A stretch of DNA of 64,000 nt from positions 1,116,001 through 1,180,000 of the forward strand of contig JABTUA010000001.1 of assembly GCA_015075635.1 (NCBI GenBank), read 5' to 3'. Shown one piece after another: positions 21,770-31,909 of the stretch. The DNA is from Polyangiaceae bacterium. Lineage in GTDB: Bacteria; Myxococcota_A; Polyangia; Polyangiales; Polyangiaceae. The notes under the pieces were generated by a model, which saw nothing but the letters and a program-made list of their open reading frames with translations, was not told the origin of the DNA and searched no databases. The translations under genes and the position numbers were made by a program. The number at the start of each line of letters is the position of its first letter. Position 1 is the first letter of the stretch.

Positions 21770-23268
21770 CGGAGTCGTTGCTCGCTGGGGTGCTGGTCGC
21801 GTGGGGCGTCGCGCAGGTCGCGGTCGGCGTGTTCTTCTGCCTGGTGTTCGCCTGGGGCCGGCGCGAGCGCGACTACCTCCTGTTCGGCCTCCTCTGCTTC
21901 GCGCTGGCGCTCACCACAGGCGGCATGGCGTGGATGAGCATGGCGACGTCGCCGGAGGTCTGGCTCCGGGCCTCGCAGGTCGTCCTGGTCGGAGCCATCG
22001 CGGCGCCGGCGTTGAACCTCCACTACGCGCTGCGCTACGCCGCCCCGGAGCGGGCTCGGAGCGCCGCGCTGGCCGCCTACGCTGCGGCGTCGTTCTTCGA
22101 GCTCGCGAACCTGTTCGGGCTGTGGTGGCGGCCCGGCACCGCGGTGATCCGCCCGCACTCGATGTTCGGAGGCGTCGTGCTCCAAGGCGGCGCGGATCCG
22201 ACGGCGCTCGCGGTCGTCTATTTCGCCGTCACCGGACTCCAGCTGGTCGGCACTCAGCTCTTGTTCCTGCGGGCCTACCGCCGCGGCGATCGCGAGGCGC
22301 TGATCGCCTTCATCGGCGGGCTCTTCGTCTTCGCCGCCGGGATCAACGACATCCTGATGGCCACCGGCGTGCTCACCGGCACGCTGTACGCGCTGCCCCA
22401 CGCCTTCATGCTCTACGCGTTCGCGGTGGCCAGCACGCTGGTGCTCCGCTACCGACTGACGGCAGGCGAGCTGCTCGCGACCAAGTCCCACCTGCAGCAG
22501 GCGACGGAGGAGCTGCGCGTCTCTCACGCCGAGCTGCGCGAGGTCCAGAGCACCTTGGAGACGAAGGAGCAGCTCGCCGCGGTGGGCGAGCTGGCCGCGT
22601 CCATAGCCCACGAGGTGCGGAACCCCCTGGCCATCATCAGCAACGCCGTCGCGGGCCTCAGGCGCGCGCAGGCGGGCGAGGCCGACCAACGCATGCTCCT
22701 CGACATCGTCGAGGAGGAGGCCGGCCGGCTCAATCGCCTGGTGACGGATCTGTTGCGCTTCGCCGGACCGGCCAGCTTGCGTCCGGCACCGGTGGACCTT
22801 GGAGAGCTGGCGCAGTCGGTGGTCGGGAACGCGGAGGCGGTGCCGCCGCAGGAGCTGCGCGTCGAGGCCGCGCCGGTGCAGATCGACGCGGACGAGTCGC
22901 TGCTCCGAGTCGCGCTCGGCAACCTGCTCGACAACGCTCGCCAGGCCAGCGCCGAAGGCGGAACCATCGTCGTGGCGGTGGACGAGTGCGAGCTGGAGGG
23001 GACGCGCTACGCTCGCATCGAGGTGCGTGACCACGGCAGCGGCATGGATGAGGGCGTGATGGCTCGCGCCGGCGAGCCATTCTACACCACGCGTCCGAGC
23101 GGAACGGGGCTCGGCTTGCCCATCGTGCAACGCATCGTGCGTGCGCACGGCGGCAGGCTCGAGCTCGAGAGCAAGCTGGCTCGAGGCACCACGGCGCGCA
23201 TGCTCTTGCCAGCGGAGCACGCGGGTGGCGCCTCGCCGGAGCGCATGGGGAGCAGCGCGCGTGAGTGA
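21766..23268 (+). CDS. Membrane-bound sensor histidine kinase
   Basis: The N-terminal half (residues about 5-225) holds several hydrophobic helices, probably seven, giving a 7TM-type sensor. A short coiled-coil linker (LQQATEELRVSHAELREVQS) follows. The dimerisation/phosphoacceptor domain contains ELAASIAHEVRNPLAIISN, with the phosphorylated His near residue 282. The ATPase domain shows the N box NLLDNARQAS, the G1 box DHGSGMD, and GEPFYTTRPSGTGLGLPIVQ. There is no receiver domain. The frame is intact over 500 residues. Its start overlaps the upstream hypothetical and its stop overlaps bioA by 8 bp. No response regulator is adjacent; the nearest is the sigma54 regulator at 28515. The signal is unknown. 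Confidence 0.9.
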   Translation: MTESLLAGVLVAWGVAQVAVGVFFCLVFAWGRRERDYLLFGLLCFALALTTGGMAWMSMATSPEVWLRASQVVLVGAIAAPALNLHYALRYAAPERARSAALAAYAAASFFELANLFGLWWRPGTAVIRPHSMFGGVVLQGGADPTALAVVYFAVTGLQLVGTQLLFLRAYRRGDREALIAFIGGLFVFAAGINDILMATGVLTGTLYALPHAFMLYAFAVASTLVLRYRLTAGELLATKSHLQQATEELRVSHAELREVQSTLETKEQLAAVGELAASIAHEVRNPLAIISNAVAGLRRAQAGEADQRMLLDIVEEEAGRLNRLVTDLLRFAGPASLRPAPVDLGELAQSVVGNAEAVPPQELRVEAAPVQIDADESLLRVALGNLLDNARQASAEGGTIVVAVDECELEGTRYARIEVRDHGSGMDEGVMARAGEPFYTTRPSGTGLGLPIVQRIVRAHGGRLELESKLARGTTARMLLPAEHAGGASPERMGSSARE

Positions 23269-24553
23269 CCGAGCGCGCATCGTGGGCGCGGACAAGCGCC
23301 GGGTCTGGCACCCCTACACCCCGATGCAGGACTACGTGGAGCGAACGGAGCCGCTGTGCATCAGCGAGGCTCGAGGCGCGCGGCTCTACGACGCGGACGG
23401 CCGGAGCTACCTCGACGGGAACTCTTCCTGGTGGACTGCCGCGCTCGGACACGGACACCCGCGCTTGGTCCGAGCCCTGTGCCGGCAGGCCGAGGCGATG
23501 AGCCACGTACCGCTCGCGGGGATCGCCCACGAGCCCGCCGCTCTGCTGGCCGAAGAGCTCGTCGCGGTCGCGCCGGAGGGCCTCGAGCGGGTCTTCTTCA
23601 GCGACGACGGCTCGACGGCCGTGGAGGTCGCGCTCAAGCTCTCGCTGCAGTACTGGCAGCAGAACGGCCGCCCGAGCCGGACGCGCTTCGTCGCTCTGGG
23701 CGGCGCGTTTCACGGCGAGACTCTGGGTGCCAGCGCGCTCGGTGGCGTCGAGGTCTTCCGCCGCCCGTTCGCCAGCGTCCTGCTCGACTGCATCCACGTT
23801 CCAGTCGATGCCTCCGGGCACGAGCGCGCGTTCCGCTCGCTGGCACGCGTCCTCGACGAGTCGCGCGACACGCTGGCCGCAGTCGTGCTCGAGCCCGTCG
23901 TGCAAGGCGCAGCAGGGATGCGCATGTACCCGCCGGAGCTCTTGACGAAGGCGGCGGAGCTGGCGCGCGAGGCCGACGTGTTCCTGGTCCTGGACGAGGT
24001 GTTCACGGGCTACGGTCGCACCGGTCCGATGTGGGCGCTCCAGCACGCCGGCGTGCGCCCGGACATGTTGTGCACGGCGAAGGCCTTCAGCGGCGGCATG
24101 CTGCCGATGGCCGCGACGCTGGTGAGCGAGCGTGTGTTCGAGGGCTTCCTGGGCGACGCTTCCCGGGCGTTCTACTACGGGCACACCTACTGCGGGAATC
24201 CGCTGGGAGCGGCCGTCGCGCGCGAGGTCCTCGCGGTCTACCGCGACGAGCGCATCCTGGAGCGCGCCAGGCCCAAAGCGCCGCGCATCGCCGCCGCGTT
24301 CGCGCGGCTCGGCGACCTCGCCGGCGTCACGAACGTGCGCTGCCTCGGCATGATCGGCGCGCTCGACCTGGGCGGCGGCGAGGGCTACCTCGCGGGCAGC
24401 GGATGGCGGGTCTACGCCGAAGCGCTGCGGCGGGGCGCATACGTCCGCCCGCTCGGCAACGTCGTGTACGTGGCTCCGCCGCTCAACATCGACGACGCGG
24501 AGCTCGACGAGCTCTTGGCGATCGTGGACGAGTCGGTGCGCGCGGTGCTCTGA
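23261..24553 (+). CDS. bioA: Adenosylmethionine-8-amino-7-oxononanoate aminotransferase
   Basis: Class III PLP aminotransferase that makes 7,8-diaminopelargonate in biotin synthesis, using S-adenosylmethionine as amino donor. The N-terminal VWHPYTPMQDY is typical of BioA. Others are YLDGNSSWWTAALGHGHPRL, FFSDDGSTAVEVALKLSLQYW, HGETLGASALGG and the PLP aspartate in VFLVLDEVFTGYGRTG. The PLP lysine is in TAKAFSGG, near residue 273, and YYGHTYCGNPLGAA follows. It is about 430 aa, the usual length, with an intact frame. A GTG start at 23261 overlaps the kinase stop by 8 bp. No other biotin genes are visible nearby. Confidence 0.92.
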   Translation: MSDRARIVGADKRRVWHPYTPMQDYVERTEPLCISEARGARLYDADGRSYLDGNSSWWTAALGHGHPRLVRALCRQAEAMSHVPLAGIAHEPAALLAEELVAVAPEGLERVFFSDDGSTAVEVALKLSLQYWQQNGRPSRTRFVALGGAFHGETLGASALGGVEVFRRPFASVLLDCIHVPVDASGHERAFRSLARVLDESRDTLAAVVLEPVVQGAAGMRMYPPELLTKAAELAREADVFLVLDEVFTGYGRTGPMWALQHAGVRPDMLCTAKAFSGGMLPMAATLVSERVFEGFLGDASRAFYYGHTYCGNPLGAAVAREVLAVYRDERILERARPKAPRIAAAFARLGDLAGVTNVRCLGMIGALDLGGGEGYLAGSGWRVYAEALRRGAYVRPLGNVVYVAPPLNIDDAELDELLAIVDESVRAVL

Positions 24554-25734
24554 TCAGGCGAAGTGCTGGTCCCAGCGTCGGAGCTCGGCGAGGAGCGCCG
24601 CGCCGGCTGCGCTGGGCCGAGCGTGCTCCAGCAAGGTGCGCGTGCCCTCGCGGTTGTTCTGGAGGACTTGGCGAAAGCGCCGCTCGGCGGCCGGCGTCAG
24701 CGCCTGCGGGTCACGGGCGCTTCGCATGCGCTCGTAGAGCACCGCCACCGGCACGAAAGCGTGCACCGCCAACAGCACTCCGTGGAGCGGTCGCGGATCC
24801 GGGCGCACCGGAGAGGTGAACGTCTCTCCCGTGCTCTCGAGCAGGGGCCCGAGCGCCGAGAGCGCGTTGAGCTTGCCGTGAGAGTGCTCGTGGATCAGCG
24901 CCTCCGCCAGGGTCAAAGGGTCGGGGTGGAGCGAGAGGTAGAGGCTGCCGACCGCCTCCGCGTAGGAGGCAGACTCGTGACGCTCCCGGGAGAACCCCAC
25001 CGGGATCAGCTGAGTGGAGGCGAGCGCGAGCTCACGGGCGAGCTCCGGCAAGTGCTCACGGATGATCGAGAGCGCCGCCTCCAGCGAGGAGAGCCAGGTC
25101 CCGGTGTCGTGCCCGCCGAGATCGACCCGGCTACCGGCCTTCTCCGGGTGCGCCTCGACTCCGGCGAGTGGGTTGTTGTCCACGGTCGCGAACACCAAGT
25201 CGGCGTCGAGCGCGTGGTAGCCGTGGAGGTCGACCAGCGGCGGGTCGAGCTCGGCCTGGTCGAGCCTCAGGCGCACGCCTCCGGTCGACACCTCCGCGCC
25301 GTTCGGCCCGCAGCCGAGGAGCGCGCCGCTCGGCAAGGCGATGGCGCGCCGGGCGCCGAGAGCGCACAGGATCGGCGGACACGGCAGCTCGAGCGGCGCC
25401 GCCGGCAGCTCGCCGCCGAGCGCGAGCTCGAGGGACACGAGCGCCGCGAGCTCCCCGCAAATGGCAGGGTGCGGGTGCTCGCCCCGCGCGAGTGCGCCGT
25501 CCACGAGCCGGACCAGCACCGAGACCGTGGGGAGCCGCAGCGCAGCGAAGAGCGCGCCGGGGCGCCGGGCCGCGAGCAGCTCCTTCGCCCAGCGGGTCAC
25601 CGGCTCCAGGCCAGGAGCGCGGTCGGAGAGCGCGACGAAGCGCGCCGTCAGGTGGCGCAGGTACTCGCCGTAGAGCCAGCGTGCCGTGTCTCGGCCCCGG
25701 CTCGGGGTACGGTCAGGTCGTCGATGGCCCGCAT
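24554..25734 (-). CDS. HExxH-motif protein resembling aKG-HExxH peptide beta-hydroxylases
   Basis: The C-terminal third carries HEHSHGKLNALSALGPLL, preceded by SLHPDPLTLAEALI and followed about 40 residues later by PLHGVLLAVHAFVPVAVLYE. This layout resembles the TIGR04267-type family of putative peptide-modifying enzymes. Some members are 2-oxoglutarate-dependent beta-hydroxylases of RiPP peptides rather than peptidases. The C-terminus ends WDQHFA. The open frame starts at 25600, but coding sequence continues upstream in another frame (ARWLYGEYLRHLTARFVAL). Adding one C to the CCCC run near 25706 joins it to the ATG at 25734, giving about 393 aa. It is divergent from the ferredoxin gene with 70 bp between. 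No precursor peptide gene is visible, so the substrate is unknown. Confidence 0.65.
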
Positions 25735-25804
25735 CCGCCCCAGTCTACGCCAGCCGGGATCGACTTGACCGGCGGCGCCGCGAGGGTGACGTTTGTCGCC
25801 CCGC

Positions 25805-26143
25805 ATGTCTCAGCGCAAGCGCTACCTGTTCGTGTGCGTCAACCGGAGGCCCGACGGCACGCCCAAGGGCTCGTGCGCGGCCCGCGGCTCGGTCGAGCTG
25901 CACGAGCAGCTGAAGGCGCTCCTGAAGGAGAGGGGCCTCGCGGCGCTCGAGGCGCGGGCCTGTAGCGCGAGCTGCCTCGACGCCTGTTGGGCCGGCCCGA
26001 CCATCGCCGTCGAGCCGGACCACTACTTCTACGGGCGCGTCCAGCCGGCGGACCTACCGGAGATCGTCGATGCGCTCGCCGAGGGCCGGCGGGTCGAGCG
26101 CCTGGTGCTCGCCCCCGAGGACTTCGACGAGCCCGGGGCATGA
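25805..26143 (+). CDS. Thioredoxin-like [2Fe-2S] ferredoxin-domain protein
   Basis: A small (112 aa) protein with the thioredoxin-like 2Fe-2S ferredoxin layout. A first cysteine in YLFVCVNRRPDG is followed by KGSCAARGS, then CSASCLDACWAGPTIAVEPD. The last two ligand cysteines lie in that segment. Such proteins are electron carriers or sulfur-metabolism accessory proteins. The ATG at 25805 was chosen; a TTG at 25793 would add four residues. The stop overlaps the next gene by 4 bp (ATGA). Confidence 0.85.
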   Translation: MSQRKRYLFVCVNRRPDGTPKGSCAARGSVELHEQLKALLKERGLAALEARACSASCLDACWAGPTIAVEPDHYFYGRVQPADLPEIVDALAEGRRVERLVLAPEDFDEPGA

Positions 26144-26565
26144 TCCGCCGCGAGCCGTTTCGACAGCTCTTGGTCGGGAGCTGGCGACCCGAGGGACGAG
26201 CGGGCGGCGGGCTCCCGGCCACTCTGGAGCTCTGGGGCACCCGGCCGCTCTTGCTGCCGGGGCTCGGGCGCTCGATCGCGGTCGAAGGCGTGCTCGACGC
26301 CAAGGGGCTGTGCGAGCGGCTGCCGGTGCGCGGCCGCGTGACCTTCGACCGCTGGACGCCGCTCGCGGCGGCGTACGACCTCGAGCTGACGCTCGGCGAC
26401 GGCACGCCGGGGCGGCTGCACGCCGCGCGTGGTCGCGAGCTCCGCGGCTTTTTCTCGGCGCAGAGCAGCGTGTCGGCCGATCTGGTCGACGCCGGCGGCC
26501 GCTGCCTGGCGAAGCTCGATCTCCGATTCGACTACCGCCGCGACCTCATTCGCTACCTCACCTGA
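26140..26565 (+). CDS. Hypothetical protein, possibly beta-barrel
   Basis: A 141-residue protein starting MIRREPFRQLLVGSWRPEGR. It has alternating hydrophobic/polar stretches, as in LRGFFSAQSSVSADLVDAGG and LAKLDLRFDYRRDLIRYL, consistent with a small antiparallel beta fold such as a lipocalin-like barrel. There is no signal peptide or membrane segment. The start overlaps the ferredoxin gene stop, so the two are translationally coupled and may work together. I do not recognise the family. Confidence 0.6.
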   Translation: MIRREPFRQLLVGSWRPEGRAGGGLPATLELWGTRPLLLPGLGRSIAVEGVLDAKGLCERLPVRGRVTFDRWTPLAAAYDLELTLGDGTPGRLHAARGRELRGFFSAQSSVSADLVDAGGRCLAKLDLRFDYRRDLIRYLT

Positions 26566-26606
26566 GGGGCTGTCCGCGTTCTCTGCTCTGGTGTAGACGG
26601 CAGGGC

Positions 26607-27164
26607 ATGCAGCGCCTCGATCCGAAGAAGACCGCCGTCGTCGTCGTGGACGTGCAGGACCGCCTCGCGGCGGCGATGCCCGCCGAGCAGCTCGAGCGCG
26701 TCAAGCGCTCGGCCCGCATCCTGGTCGAAGCGGCCCGCCTGCTCGGGGCACGGGTGCTCGCGACGGAGCAGTACCCGAAGGGCCTGGGCGCGACCGTGCC
26801 GGAGGTCGCCGAGGCGCTGAAGAGCGCGGACGCGCCGTGCTTCGAGAAGCTCGACTTCAGCGCCTGCGACGCCGCCGGGTTCGGCGAGCGCCTGTCCGGG
26901 TCGGGCGTCACCGCGGCCGTGGTGCTGGGCATGGAGACCCACGTCTGCGTCTACCAGACGGTGCGCGACCTCGTGGCGCGCGGGCTCGAGGTCCACGTTC
27001 CCATCGACGGTGTGGCGTCGCGCCGCGAGGACCACCGCGAGGTCGGCCTCGCGCTGTGCGAGAAGGCCGGCGCCACACGTACCACCAGCGAGACCGTGGT
27101 GTTCGACTGGCTCGCTCGGGCCAGCGGGGACGCCTTCAAGCAGGTCTCCAAGCTGGTCCGCTGA
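26607..27164 (+). CDS. Isochorismatase-family cysteine hydrolase
   Basis: A 185-residue protein of the isochorismatase/nicotinamidase fold. The catalytic aspartate is in VVVVDVQDRLA near the N-terminus, the lysine in FEKLDFSAC near residue 80, and the cysteine in GMETHVCVYQTVRDL near residue 113. DGVASRREDHREVGL and ETVVFDWL complete the family pattern. Substrates range from isochorismate to nicotinamide and N-carbamoyl compounds and cannot be predicted here. It lies 41 bp downstream of the hypothetical gene in the same direction; the frame is intact. Confidence 0.9.
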   Translation: MQRLDPKKTAVVVVDVQDRLAAAMPAEQLERVKRSARILVEAARLLGARVLATEQYPKGLGATVPEVAEALKSADAPCFEKLDFSACDAAGFGERLSGSGVTAAVVLGMETHVCVYQTVRDLVARGLEVHVPIDGVASRREDHREVGLALCEKAGATRTTSETVVFDWLARASGDAFKQVSKLVR

Positions 27165-27195
27165 CGCCGGGCGCGCTCCGGGTATTGTCCCGAAC

Positions 27196-28483
27196 ATGGT
27201 GCGACGAACCGGGCTCGCCTTGACCGCCGTGCTCCTCTCGGGTTGTGGGGAGGAGCGCGACGCGGGGCAGGTGGGGCGCATCCGCGAAGCGGTCAAGGCG
27301 CCGCTCGCTGCCGCCTACTGCCAGATCAACGTCAACGGCACCAATAAGGACACCGAGACCGACTACCTGCCGCACGTGATCACCTGCGAGAACGGCGGCG
27401 CGAACCTCGAAGCGCTGAAGGCGCAGGCCATCGCCGCGCGCTCGGTCGCGTATTACTCGATGGCCACCAGCGGGAAGATCTGCGACGGGCAGGGCTGTCA
27501 GGTGTACACCTGCGGCGCCAGCCCAGGGCCAAGGCCTTTCAGGCAGTGAAGGAGACGAGCGGCATCTACCTGTCCTACGACAGCATGCTGACCTACGGCT
27601 TCTACGTCGCCGGCGACAAAGATCCGCCGCCGCCATCCTGCAAGGGCGCAGGGACATCGTCCACGGAGCACTGGATCACTTACAACGAGGGCAAGACGGG
27701 CGCCGACGTGGAGATGACCGCGCTCGGCTACATTCCGCCGAACCAGCCCGTCTACGGTCAGAACCGTGGCTGCATGGGTCAGTGGAGCGCGCGCTGCCTC
27801 GAGAACTCGAACGGCTACGACTACGACGAGATCCTGCGCTTCTTCTACGGAGCCGACATCAAGCTCTTGCAGGCCACGGGTCCGTGCGTAGAGCCGGTGA
27901 ACCAGCCACCCGCTGGGTATCTGGACGAGGCGACGTGCGCCACGATTCGCGGCTGGGCCTACGACCCAGACGAGCCGGCGAAGGCCCTCGACGTGCAGAT
28001 CTACGTCGACGCGGCGCCGGGCAGCGCCGGCGCGACTCCGCTCGTCACGCCGGCCAACGTCAATCGCCCCGACCTCTGCGCGGCCATCGGCTCCTGCGAG
28101 CACGGCTTCGAGCTCGCGACTCCCGCCGCTCTGCTCGACGGGCAGTCGCACACGATTTGGGCCGTCGCCGCCGACGCCACGGGCGGGCCTGCCAAGGAGC
28201 TGTCGGGCAGCCCGATGACGGTGAGCGCCTGCGCCGGCGCGGGCGGGGCAGCCGGCTCAGGAGGTGGGTCCAGCGCCGGGACCGGCGGTGGCAGCGGCGC
28301 GGCACCCGGCAGCGGCGGCCAGGGCCAGACCACCAAAGTGACCCGAGACGACGCGGGAGCTGTTCCTGTCGTCAGCCCGGAAGTTCCGGGAAAGACGTGA
28401 AATTCTCCGCAGTGGCGCTGGCCCTCCTGAGCCTCGCGGCAGTGCGCCGCCGACAGGAACGCGACAAATTGACCAGACGTTGA
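27196..28483 (+). CDS. SpoIID/LytB-domain-like exported protein with MYXO-CTERM-type tail (two frameshifts)
   Basis: A lipoprotein-like N-terminus (MVRRTGLALTAVLLSGCGE) is followed by a SpoIID/LytB-like block (LEALKAQAIAARSVAYYS, CQVYTC), a domain known in peptidoglycan-associated amidase enhancers and lytic enzymes. A later module contains TIRGWAYDPDEPAKALDVQI, followed by a Gly/Ser-rich linker. Frame changes occur near 27520 and about 28350. After the second, the tail reads GCSCRQPGSSGKD, then a hydrophobic segment (FSAVALALLSLAAV) and RRRQERDK. That is the layout of MYXO-CTERM signals: an invariant Cys, a membrane helix and basic residues. Such proteins are processed by myxosortase and linked to type II secretion, whose operon lies 5 kb downstream. 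Confidence 0.75.
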
Positions 28484-28514
28484 CAATCAGTCCTTGCTAA
28501 GACAATCTGGCGAC

Positions 28515-29919
<1,405 letters not shown>

Positions 29920-29948
29920 CTCTGGTGTGGAGAGTTGCGCACCCCGAA

Positions 29949-30074
29949 ACCCATGTCCGCCCTGCAAGTGCGGCAAGCGCTCGTCGGCTGAGGCCTGCGC
30001 CTCTGCCTCTGGGACAAAGACTCCTTCTTCTTCTTTCGTGGCGTTCGTGGCGTCGTGGCGCTCGTGGCGCATTT
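29949..30074 (+). pseudogene. Internally deleted copy of the DUF559 cassette
   Basis: Starts ACCCATGTCCGC, identical to 33004-33015 (the start of the DUF559 gene), then jumps directly to CCTGCAAGTGCGGCAAGCGC, identical to 33343 onward (the 3' end of the gene). It continues through the stop codon and the CGTGGCG repeat tail to GTGGCGCAT. About 327 bp of the coding region are missing. What remains is a non-coding unit with both cassette ends kept, similar to how MITEs derive from transposons. It is followed directly by R-repeat sequence (CCTGCCCCAACTCGCC). Confidence 0.8.
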
Positions 30075-30086
30075 CCTGCCCCAACT

Positions 30087-30439
30087 CGCCGCCGCTGCGC
30101 GGCGTCGGTCTTCCCCAAATTCGCGCTTCGCGCGAATGGGGAAGACGGGTCGTCCCGAGCTCGGTGCGTCTTCGCTCGTCGCTACGTGCGGTGTTCCGTA
30201 GCTGGCACGTCGTCGCACGCTGCTGCGAGCGGCCTGGTGTCCTCGGCCCGGCGCGGTGGTCGGGCTCCGCTCAACCGGCGCACGCTCTGCGCCACGCCGC
30301 TCGATCACTCGAAGCAACGGGCCGAATGTGTCGACGAATACGAAGCTGAGAGCGCCACAGGCGGCGTGTCACAGATCGTGCGCCCTGGGTCGCGAAGCCC
30401 GCCCACCACGCCGGGCCTCGGAGTCTTCCTGCCCCAACT
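30087..30439. repeat. Diverged copy of repeat R (R0), left part of the IS110-interrupted array
   Basis: Similar to the R units at 32081-32999 but diverged in the middle. The strong hairpin at 30108-30146 is kept (GTCTTCCCC / GGGGAAGAC outer arm, ATTCGCGC / GCGCGAAT inner arm). Compared with the other copies the inner arm has a compensating G-C to C-G swap. The 3' half (about 30281-30430) is nearly identical to 32851-32999. It ends GCCCCAACT, where the IS110-family element begins. Confidence 0.8.
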
Positions 30440-30629
30440 CCTGGAGGGGGAGATGTCAAGAATGGTTCTTCGCGTGGCCAGGGCCCACGACGCAGTTCGC
30501 GCGTCGGGCGGTTGGCTAGCAGTCACGGAGTAGCGCTCGGGGCTGGCGCCTTTCCAGGTACGCGAGTCTGGCGGCGCTGATCGAGACGGCGTGTCGCGGT
30601 GCGGAGACGATGAGCTGCTGATGGCGTGC

Positions 30630-30800
30630 TGAGAGTAGATGTCCGTGCCTGTCCGATTAGGGCGGCACGATCCTCCTGGAAGGGCCTCTTGGGTCCATGG
30701 CTTCAGTAGATGCTCCGAGGACGCACAACCTCGCATGGGGACCTCCGCTGCGCGTACAGGGGCCAGTTGGGGCATGGGTGCTTGTCCTCGAAGTTTTGGG
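30630..30800 (-). ncRNA. Candidate bridge RNA (seekRNA) of the IS110-family element
   Basis: Lies in the non-coding 3' end, downstream of the transposase on its strand. An 11-bp stem with a 2-nt bulge (30716-30726 with 30778-30790) encloses an internal loop. One side of the loop (30765-30774) reads TGCCCCAACT on the minus strand, identical to the plus-strand target at 30430-30439. The other side (30729-30734) contains CCTCGC, whose reverse complement pairs with the right half of the target. A second hairpin (30644-30649/30664-30669) lies next to 30672-30680, CCTCCTGGA, which equals the predicted circle junction of the element. The order, target loop then donor loop, matches known bridge RNAs. 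The RNA ends are not determined. Confidence 0.5.
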
Positions 30801-30853
30801 AGCCGCCGGCGAGCATTCGCTCCATCTGCACCGAGAGCGCGAGTGGCGAGCAG

Positions 30854-31908
30854 CTACTTCGCGTCTGTCGTGCAGTGCTTGGCCGGGTCGTACTCCTCCC
30901 TTTTCTTCCAGATCGCCAGGGTGGCCGAAGCGATGCGACGTGCAATCGTCAGGCGGGCGAGCGGTGGCTTGAGTTCTGCAGCAGCCGGTCGTAGTCGCGG
31001 CGCAGCGGGTGATCGGTCTGGGCGATGACGCTGAGCGCCGCGCCTTTGAATATGGCCTTCAGCAGGGGATTGCGGTTGCGGTTGAGGCCGCGGGTGTGGG
31101 CGACCTGACGGCGCACCCAGCGCTGGCTCCGCTCGTCGCGCTCGTAGTCCGACGAGCTGCGCGTGACGATGCCGAGGCCGCAGTACCCGAAGAAGTCGCG
31201 CTTCGTGGAAAAGCGGAACGGCGTGACGACGATCGCGACGATGTACGCTGCGCGCACCGGGCCGATACCTGGCAGCGTCGTCAGCCGGCGCACCTCCGCA
31301 TGCTCCCGTGCTTGCTCGAGCAGCCATGTCTCCGCCTGTTCGCGGACTTCGCACAGACCGTCGAGCTCGGTCGATAGCAGCTGAGCCATGCGCGCTCGGG
31401 CCGGCGGCAGCTTCGGCAGCCACTGATCCCGGGTATCCGGGTCGTAGATCTCGTCTCCCATGCCGTGGATGCCCCGAGAGCGATACAGCGCATTGAGCCT
31501 GAGCTTCGTGCGGACCACGTCGGCAGTAGTGACCCGATGAGCTCGCACCGCCTCGCGCAGCTGCGTGAAGCGGCCGCGCGCCTTGAAAACGACGTTCTCG
31601 AGGTCGCCCTTGCGGAGCTTCGAGGCGAGATTCCAGGCATCGATGGAGTCGTTCTTCGCTCCGGCATGCTTGTCGGGCTGGACCACCACGAGTTCCGCCA
31701 CGTGCGGCTCCAGGACCTCGCAGAGCCATTCGCTGAGGGTGCCCTCCTCCATGCACAGGCGACGCTGTCCGGGAATGGTGCGAACGAAGTCGATCAGCAC
31801 TTTCGCGTTCGTCTCGAGCGTTTGCTCGCGTAACTGACGGCCTGCCGAGCCCATCACCGCGAACGTGCAAGTTTGCGAATGCGCGTCGAGTCCTATATAG
31901 CGATCCAT
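30854..31908 (-). CDS. IS110-family transposase (DEDD recombinase; one frameshift)
   Basis: The protein starts MDRYIGLDAHSQTCTFAVM. The N-terminal DEDD (RuvC-like) domain shows the first Asp in GLDAHSQ, a Glu in CMEEGTLSEWL, and two Asp in KHAGAKNDSIDAWNLA. The C-terminal Transposase_20 part has LTTLPGIGPVRAAYIVAIV (helix-hairpin-helix) and FFGYCGLGIVTRSSSDYERD, where the catalytic serine is expected. The open frame ends at 30949. A one-base change near 30975 restores the C-terminus (ARLTIARRIASATLAIWKKR) to a stop at 30854, about 351 aa. A strong ribosome-binding site, AAGGAGG, sits 6 nt upstream of the ATG, inside a hairpin. Confidence 0.88.
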
Positions 31909-31909
31909 C

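Noticed and set aside
30440..30853. Small genes in the IS 3' non-coding end (open frames at 30639-31028 and others)
   Set aside because: They overlap the transposase or the predicted RNA structure, lack ribosome-binding sites and show no recognisable protein features.
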